This document shows, one piece after another, positions 59,435 to 64,000 of a DNA stretch of 64,000 nucleotides; position 1 is the stretch's first letter; the number at the start of each line of letters is the position of its first letter. The position numbers and the translations under genes are program-made. Under the pieces are notes generated by a model. That model was not told the DNA's origin and did not search any database. It saw nothing but the letters and a program-made list of their open reading frames with translations. Source of the stretch: Oscillospiraceae bacterium (GTDB lineage Bacteria > Bacillota > Clostridia > UMGS1840); the NCBI GenBank assembly GCA_015068645.1, contig SVKD01000007.1:1-64000 (forward strand). The letters are read 5' to 3'.

Positions 59435-59629
59435 TTATTCCAGTCCCAGCAAATGGTCAACAGTAACATGATAAAGCTTGGCAAGTTTAATGACCATAGA
59501 AACAGGAATTTCACGAACCCCTTTTTCATATCTTGCATACACTTGGCGATTGCAGGTTAAATAATCTGCTACCTGTTGTTGAGTCATATCATGGTCAACT
59601 CTTAATTCGTAAATTCTTGGAAAATACAT
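59435..59629 (-). CDS. Xre-type HTH regulator
   Basis: A 64-residue protein that is nearly all helix-turn-helix: YELRVDHDMTQQQVADYLTCNRQVYARYE is split by motif into the first helix, MTQQQVADYL (helix 2) and NRQVYARYEKG (recognition helix), then IPVSMVIKLAKLYHVTVDHLLG. It should dimerise and bind DNA. The ATG at 59629 follows AGAGG. It is divergent from the 78-residue gene at 59719. The shared gap carries three GGTA/ACC dyads, so self-repression and control of the neighbour are likely. Confidence 0.9.
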   Translation of the reverse strand: MYFPRIYELRVDHDMTQQQVADYLTCNRQVYARYEKGVREIPVSMVIKLAKLYHVTVDHLLGLE

Positions 59630-59641
59630 TAAAATCACCTC

Positions 59642-59701
59642 TTGACTTTAATGTTACCATATGGTACTATAATATTACTGAAATGGTACCAAATGGCACC
59701 A
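59642..59701. promoter_or_regulatory. Divergent promoter region with three candidate Xre operators
   Basis: A TTGACT-17-TACTAT promoter (59642-59670, +) is covered by the perfect palindrome TACCATATGGTA (59655-59666). Two further half-similar sites, TGGTACCA (59684-59691) and TGGCACCA (59694-59701), follow downstream. Confidence 0.65.
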
Positions 59702-59718
59702 TAAAAAAGGAGGCGCCT

Positions 59719-59955
59719 ATGAAAATACAGTCTGAATTATTAAAATCTTATCTTGCAGAAGCACTTGCTCAGTATTTGCAGGAATTTCCTATGGATATTG
59801 ACAAGGCAAGGGAAAGCATTGCCATGACAATGCTGGAAGAAATCAAAGAAATTTTAGAAAATCCCAAGTTGGATGATTTTGAAAAGGTGGAAGATATATT
59901 TTATATTTTTCAAAGTCGAAAAATCAAACTCTCAAATTGTCACGATTGCTTTTGA
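59719..59955 (+). CDS. Small helical protein of unknown function, partner of the Xre gene
   Basis: A 78-residue acidic, almost wholly helical protein (ELLKSYLAEALAQYLQEF, MTMLEEIKEILENPKLDD). It ends in an odd basic/cysteine tail (KIKLSNCHDCF). I do not recognise it. GGAGGCGCC precedes the ATG at 59719, and the longer open frame upstream is not used. It is divergent from the Xre regulator, and the two are enclosed by matching terminators. A toxin-antitoxin type pairing is possible but unsupported; a small accessory regulator is as likely. Confidence 0.6.
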   Translation: MKIQSELLKSYLAEALAQYLQEFPMDIDKARESIAMTMLEEIKEILENPKLDDFEKVEDIFYIFQSRKIKLSNCHDCF

Positions 59956-59960
59956 GTAAA

Positions 59961-59995
59961 AAAAACGCTGAGTTTTTAAAACTCAGCGTTTTTTA
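59961..59995. terminator. Bidirectional terminator, right copy
   Basis: The 33-bp hairpin sequence of 59391-59423 recurs here between the converging 59719 gene and trpB, and can serve both. Confidence 0.88.
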
Positions 59996-60008
59996 TGTTA
60001 TTTTCAGT

Positions 60009-61229
60009 TTATCTGATTCCGTAATTTTCAATGACAAAGTCCATATCTTTATCGCCTCTGCCGGAGAGGTTAATAAGAATGGAACCATGATCCATGGTTT
60101 TTGCCAGTTTCATAGCATAAGCGACAGCGTGAGAGCTTTCAATTGCAGGGATGATACCTTCCATGCGAGCCAGTTTAAAGAATGCATCAATGGACTCTTC
60201 ATCGTCAATCACATCATATTTCACTCTACCGATTTCCTGCCAGAATGCGTGTTCGGGACCGGAAGAGGGATAGTCCAAGCCACTTGCCACGGAATAAACA
60301 GGAGCAGGTTCACCGTTTTCATCTTTTAACATAATACTGTTAAAGCCGTGCATAATCCCTTCGGTACCATATTTTAAACTTGCAGCGTGGTCGCCCAATT
60401 TCGGACCTTTTCCTAAGGGTTCCACACCGTAGATATCCACGGGGTCATTTAAGAAGCCGGAGAACATCCCTGCCGCATTGGAACCGCCGCCTACACAGGC
60501 TACCACAGCATTAGGTAAGTGACCGGTCATTTCCAAGAACTGTTCTCTTGCTTCAATCCCAACCACACTCTGGAAATCTCTTACCATCATGGGGAAGGGA
60601 TGGGGACCAAGCACAGATCCGATACAATAGATAGAATCTTTATATTCTTTACTGTAAGCATCAAAAGCAGCGTCTACTGCTTCTTTTAAGGTTTGCAGAC
60701 CGTGGGTAACTTCTACCACGTTTGCACCTAAAATTTTCATTCTGGCAACGTTGGGAGCTTGTTTTTTAATGTCCACCGCACCCATATAGATATCACATTC
60801 CAGACCGAAGTATGCAGCTGCAGTTGCCAATGCAACTCCGTGCTGACCTGCACCGGTTTCTGCAATGATTTTCTTTTTGCCCATATATTTTGCCAAAAGG
60901 CCTTCACCCATACAATGGTTTAATTTGTGAGCACCGGAATGGTTTAAGTCTTCACGTTTCGCATAAAGCTGCACTTTTCCGCCCAAAGCATCAGACAGAC
61001 GTTCCAAGTGAGAAACAGGGGTAGGACGTCCCTGGAATTCTTTACGGATTCTGCGCAGTTCTGCGATAAACTTACGGGACTGGCAGATGGAGAAATAAGC
61101 TTCGGTAATTTCTGCCATTGCATCTTTTAATTTTTCTTCGATATAGACGCCACCGTATTTGCCAAAGTAACCGTCTTTATCGGGGTAATTGTGAAAATAA
61201 GTATCAAAATTTACGCCATTCAATTGCAT
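60009..61229 (-). CDS. trpB: Tryptophan synthase beta subunit, orphan
   Basis: A 406-residue PLP enzyme that makes tryptophan from indole and serine. The PLP lysine is Lys102 in [10 protein letters not shown], and [31 protein letters not shown] and [10 protein letters not shown] are intact. The ATG at 61229 follows AGAAGGAGG and begins MQLNGVNF; the longer open frame upstream runs through the T-box leader and is not coding. No trpA or other trp gene is adjacent, so it may salvage free indole rather than act in full synthesis. Transcription starts behind a consensus promoter and passes a tRNA-Trp T-box, so it is induced by lack of tryptophan. Confidence 0.95.
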   Translation of the reverse strand: MQLNGVNFDTYFHNYPDKDGYFGKYGGVYIEEKLKDAMAEITEAYFSICQSRKFIAELRRIRKEFQGRPTPVSHLERLSDALGGKVQLYAKREDLNHSGAHKLNHCMGEGLLAKYMGKKKIIAETGAGQHGVALATAAAYFGLECDIYMGAVDIKKQAPNVARMKILGANVVEVTHGLQTLKEAVDAAFDAYSKEYKDSIYCIGSVLGPHPFPMMVRDFQSVVGIEAREQFLEMTGHLPNAVVACVGGGSNAAGMFSGFLNDPVDIYGVEPLGKGPKLGDHAASLKYGTEGIMHGFNSIMLKDENGEPAPVYSVASGLDYPSSGPEHAFWQEIGRVKYDVIDDEESIDAFFKLARMEGIIPAIESSHAVAYAMKLAKTMDHGSILINLSGRGDKDMDFVIENYGIR

Positions 61230-61255
61230 TTTAAAAATGCCTCCTTCTTTTGCCA

Positions 61256-61530
61256 AAGTGGTCGGGGTAATAAAAAAGCCCCCGACAGAATACAAAAAAT
61301 CTATCAAGGACGAATCAGTAACAATCCGCGGTGCCACCTTGTGTTCACGGGAATTCCGTGCGCTTTTTAGAGTACTATCATACTCCCGACCAAACTAACG
61401 TGGGTCGAAACGTCAGTGCATTTGACACTGCCCTCAACAGTCCATATTATGCAGAAGATTTTTGCGGAACTCACACCGTAATCCACTCGCTCTTAAAAAC
61501 CTCGCCCTGCTTTTTTTCTGCCTCAACGGT
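61256..61530 (-). promoter_or_regulatory. T-box riboswitch, tRNA-Trp type
   Basis: The T-box sequence AAGGTGGCACCGCGG lies at 61340-61326 (minus strand) and pairs through AAGG with CCTT downstream to form the antiterminator. Stem I is recognisable, with a specifier loop where TGG (61444-61442) precedes ACTGTTGAGGG; UGG is the tryptophan codon, matching the downstream gene. A 7-bp hairpin GTCGGGG/CCCCGAC (61286-61261) lies between T-box and Shine-Dalgarno. I could not identify a standard U-tract terminator, so the output may be translational. Confidence 0.9.
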
Positions 61531-61552
61531 TTATCGGATTCAATTTAGATTT

Positions 61553-61581
61553 ATTATAGCACTTTTTTAAAAAATTGTCAA
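61553..61581 (-). promoter_or_regulatory. Perfect sigma-A promoter of the T-box-trpB unit
   Basis: On the minus strand TTGACA and TATAAT are separated by 17 bp. Its -35 lies only seven bases from the -35 of the divergent sfsA promoter. Confidence 0.9.
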
Positions 61582-61588
61582 TACTTTT

Positions 61589-61617
61589 TTGACAATGTAT
61601 AAAAACTGTGCTATGAT
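61589..61617 (+). promoter_or_regulatory. Sigma-A promoter of sfsA
   Basis: TTGACA and TATGAT are separated by 17 bp, with TG two bases before the -10. It is back to back with the trpB promoter. Confidence 0.85.
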
Positions 61618-61651
61618 ATAGATAAGTTTTTTAAGAAAAGAGCTTGTTGTT

Positions 61652-62329
61652 ATGAACTATCAAACTGTCAAAAAAGGAATCTTTTGCGCCCGACCCAATC
61701 GGTTTATTGCCTATGTGAATGTGGATGGAAAGGAAGAAGTCTGTCACGTAAAAAACACAGGCAGATGCCGTGAACTGTTAATTCCCGGTGCAACCGTTTA
61801 TCTGGAAGTGGCTAAAAATCCAGAGAGAAAAACAAAGTACGATTTGATTGCCGTGGAAAAGGGGAACGTTGTCATAAACATGGATTCTCAGGCGCCTAAT
61901 CGTGCTTTTTTGGAATGGGCACCTAATTTTTTTGGAGAGAATGCTAAAATCATTCCTGAAAAAACTTATGGAAAATCAAGATTTGATTTTTATGTGGAAA
62001 CTGAGGATGGTAACCGTCATTTTGTGGAAGTAAAAGGGGTTACTTTAGAGCGTGACGGAGTGGTTTTATTTCCCGATGCACCCACAGAGCGTGGCAGAAA
62101 GCATATTTTGGAGTTATGCGACTGCGTAAAAAACGGATTGATTGCTCATCTGTTTTTTGTGGTGCAGATGAAAGATGTATCTTACTTTACGCCGAATACT
62201 GCAACAGACCCCAAATTTGCACAAGCACTGCAAATCGCCAAAGAAAATGGGGTAAACATATATGCTGTCAATTGTGATATTACGCCCGATACCATGAAAA
62301 TTTTCAATTTTCTAGAAATTCGCTTTTAG
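61652..62329 (+). CDS. sfsA: SfsA-family nuclease-like protein
   Basis: A 225-residue SfsA. [21 protein letters not shown] and [36 protein letters not shown] (split at the hyphen and after VKGV) are family hallmarks. The E-x-K of VEVKG belongs to a PD-(D/E)XK nuclease-like core with an N-terminal OB fold. SfsA was named from sugar fermentation stimulation in E. coli; DNA-binding and nuclease activity have been proposed, and the role in Firmicutes is not settled. AAGAGC is a weak Shine-Dalgarno. Confidence 0.93.
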   Translation: [225 protein letters not shown]

Positions 62330-62395
62330 CGGACTTGCAAGTTTTTTTGTATCACCACATACGATTAAATATCAATACTGAAAGAGGGATTTCGT

Positions 62396-63082
62396 ATGTG
62401 GCAGTTGGTGCTATCGGCACTTCGGAATGTGGTATTCCTTTTCGGATATTTCGCCTCGGGAAGCTTTCCCAAGGCGTTGTCCAAACAGCAGGAGGAAGAG
62501 CTTTTCAAAAGATTCAAAGATGGGGACTTGTCGGCACGGGATGAACTGATTGAATCCAACTTGCGTCTTGTTGCCTATGTGGTAAAAAAGTACCGCAAAG
62601 AAAATAAAGACTCCGAAGATTTTATATCCATCGGTACCATTGGTCTTATTAAAGCGGTCAATTCTTTTAATCCCGATAAAAACATCCGCTTGGCAACCTA
62701 TGCGGTGCGGTGTATCGAAAATGAAATTTTAATGGTGATTCGTGCCGAGAAAAAACTGGTCAATGAGGTGTCGTTGGAAGAACCCATCGGTAAGGATGCG
62801 GAAGGAAACGAAATTTCATTGATAGATATCTTGGCAAACGACGAAGAATCAGTCTTTTTGGAAGCATTAAAAGGTATCCATCAGCAAAAACTCTATGGCG
62901 CAATTTCATCCTGTCTTACCAAGCGGGAAAGGGAGATTATTCTGCTTCGATACGGGCTTTTAGATAAAAATCCAATGCCCCAAAGAGAGGTTGCAAAAAA
63001 ATTTGGCATCTCACGTTCTTATGTGTCCCGTATTGAAAAGCGGGCATTGGAAAAATTAAAAGATGCCTTGCAAGGTGATTAG
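62396..63082 (+). CDS. sigK: RNA polymerase sporulation sigma factor SigK, uninterrupted
   Basis: A 228-residue sigma factor of the SigK type, which directs late mother-cell transcription during sporulation. The first 20 residues are hydrophobic (LVLSALRNVVFLFGYFASG) like the pro-sequence removed on activation. Region 2 is clear in ARDELIESNLRLVAYVVKKY, SEDFISIGTIGLIKAVNSF and LATYAVRCIENEILM, and region 4 in LTKREREIILLRYGL and ISRSYVSRIEKRALEKL. The reading frame is intact, with no skin-type insertion as found in some Bacillus and Clostridioides strains. AAAGAGGG precedes the ATG. A strong terminator follows. Confidence 0.93.
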   Translation: MWQLVLSALRNVVFLFGYFASGSFPKALSKQQEEELFKRFKDGDLSARDELIESNLRLVAYVVKKYRKENKDSEDFISIGTIGLIKAVNSFNPDKNIRLATYAVRCIENEILMVIRAEKKLVNEVSLEEPIGKDAEGNEISLIDILANDEESVFLEALKGIHQQKLYGAISSCLTKREREIILLRYGLLDKNPMPQREVAKKFGISRSYVSRIEKRALEKLKDALQGD

Positions 63083-63090
63083 AAAAATGA

Positions 63091-63133
63091 AAAAAAGGAA
63101 ATCTGAATCAAGGGATTCGGATTTCCTTTTTTG
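63091..63133. terminator. Bidirectional terminator after sigK
   Basis: AAAAAAGGAAATC-T-GAATC pairs with GATTC-G-GATTTCCTTTTTT. It serves sigK and the converging acyltransferase gene. Confidence 0.88.
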
Positions 63134-63134
63134 G

Positions 63135-64000
63135 TTAGCTTTTTGTTTTGACCAATTCTTTGGCATCTGTGGATTTCTTTTTTTGCTTGAATATAGCGGT
63201 AATCAGCCATTCCAATGCTTTATAAAGCAAATGAAGAACTTCAGAAAGCAACAGGGAAGCACACCCTACCAAAAGCACCATCGGGATAAAATAAAGAGCT
63301 CTGTGATTTAATGTGGGAGCAACTTTATATAAGAAAGGATAGAAGATGCAATCTGCAATATAAGACATCAGATATGCACCCAAACATAAATCCGAAAGGT
63401 GTGCAAGTGTTTTTTTCACTGGGGTGGGGCATTTTGTTAAGTTTCTCTGCGAGAAAAACAGAAATACCAAAACAGCCAGTACCAATGCCTGAACACTGTG
63501 CCATTCGGTGTAAAGCCCCCAGGAATAGTTGCGACCGTAATCCCGATAATAGTTAAAAAGTCCAAACAGACAAGCCGCCACTACAAATAGCAACAGGTTG
63601 TAACGTTTTTTCATTTTGATGGGATATTCCCTAAGGTATGCTCCAATCATATAGTAAGTGACAGGGTATATCATCATCCACCAATCAGGAATCAGTTTCT
63701 GATAGGAATCAGAAATGGTGGGATTCATAAACCAACCGGGTTCCATAAAATTATAAATGTTGGCAATGGTGGGCAGAGCGGATAAACCAATCAAGGTCCA
63801 AATCAGTGTTTTCTTTTGTCCTTTTCCTTCCAATCCGTGATACATGGTATTTAAAAAGGGAATCAGAAGGAACAACCCGATATACATCTCAATATACCAG
63901 GCGTAGTTGGCACCTTTATAATCCAAAATACTGAAGAGGGTTAGCTGGAAGGTTAGATCATCTCCAAAGTACAGATGTTTGAATATCATGCAGATAATAG
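63135..64000 (-). CDS. Acyltransferase-3-like membrane protein, 5' end beyond window
   Basis: At least 284 residues of a multi-spanning protein with about seven or eight helices in view. YAWYIEMYIGLFLLIPFLN, TYYMIGAYLREYP, HSVQALVLAVLVFLFFSQR and LAHLSDLCLGAYLMSYIAD fit the acyltransferase-3 (OafA/WecH-like) family, which O-acetylates sugars at the membrane. The conserved N-terminal histidine region is not seen; the frame stays open to the edge (position 64000), so the start lies outside the window. The C-terminus is a short basic tail. Confidence 0.75.
   Translation of the reverse strand, partial: IICMIFKHLYFGDDLTFQLTLFSILDYKGANYAWYIEMYIGLFLLIPFLNTMYHGLEGKGQKKTLIWTLIGLSALPTIANIYNFMEPGWFMNPTISDSYQKLIPDWWMMIYPVTYYMIGAYLREYPIKMKKRYNLLLFVVAACLFGLFNYYRDYGRNYSWGLYTEWHSVQALVLAVLVFLFFSQRNLTKCPTPVKKTLAHLSDLCLGAYLMSYIADCIFYPFLYKVAPTLNHRALYFIPMVLLVGCASLLLSEVLHLLYKALEWLITAIFKQKKKSTDAKELVKTKS

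Noticed and set aside
59435..59955. Xre plus small protein as a proven toxin-antitoxin pair
   Set aside because: The genes are divergent rather than cotranscribed, and the small protein matches no toxin fold that I recognise.
62396..63082. Possible skin-element interruption of sigK
   Set aside because: The frame is continuous from pro-sequence through region 4.

Overview
The window looks like chromosome of a low-GC, endospore-forming Gram-positive bacterium of the class Clostridia, probably an uncultured gut-type lineage. It carries spoIVA and an uninterrupted sigK, SLH-domain and MKK-type lipoprotein exports, consensus sigma-A promoters with 17-bp spacers, T-box and c-di-GMP leader RNAs, and the rpsF-ssb-rpsR and smpB-ssrA order common in this class. 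I see no tRNA gene, rRNA gene, CRISPR array or complete transposon.

Layout. 1-310: a gene-free tract of strong hairpins that may be the end of a mobile element. 311-9650: envelope genes (an SLH protein behind an attenuator-like leader, lipoproteins, a VanW protein), spoIVA, and a TIM-barrel/yqeG/vanW operon. 10004-16702: a giant secreted protein joining an alkaline phosphatase, five tandem repeats and an SGNH hydrolase. 16961-21612: an orphan eutS-eutP pair, metY and three lipoproteins. 21613-25414: an unassigned structured RNA, then asd-dapA-dapB and a stand-alone ACT protein (lysine/diaminopimelate branch). 25469-27202: a secreted M30-like zinc protease. 27247-29660: rpsF-ssb-rpsR, smpB and tmRNA, with a duplicated tmRNA 3' end. 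29685-31296: a GT1 glycosyltransferase behind an AbrB-type regulator.

31677-52438 is a ~20-kb exopolysaccharide locus read in one direction from one clear promoter. It holds a WbaP-type initiating transferase, Wzx flippase, Wzy polymerase, six further glycosyltransferases, two acetyltransferases, a deacetylase, GtrA/GtrB/GtrII-like side-chain genes, and two paralogous Wzz-like proteins. One of the Wzz-like proteins is fused to a degenerate GGDEF domain, and an EAL protein is encoded inside the locus. Just downstream lie a dCache-GGDEF cyclase (53809) and an EAL phosphodiesterase (56342) preceded by a class-I c-di-GMP riboswitch with a terminator. Together these suggest a c-di-GMP circuit next to, and physically built into, a Wzx/Wzy polysaccharide machine.

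57739-64000: a hemolysin-III protein, a zinc-ribbon membrane protein, a small Xre module flanked by two matching terminators, an orphan trpB behind a tRNA-Trp T-box, sfsA, sigK, and a partial acyltransferase running off the right edge.

The most unusual items are the Wzz-GGDEF fusion with its local EAL partner, the PhoA-repeat-SGNH giant, two attenuator-like leaders I could not match to known classes (2127-2276 and 21811-21970), a 74-bp repeat found three times directly behind terminator U-tracts, and the duplicated ssrA 3' end.
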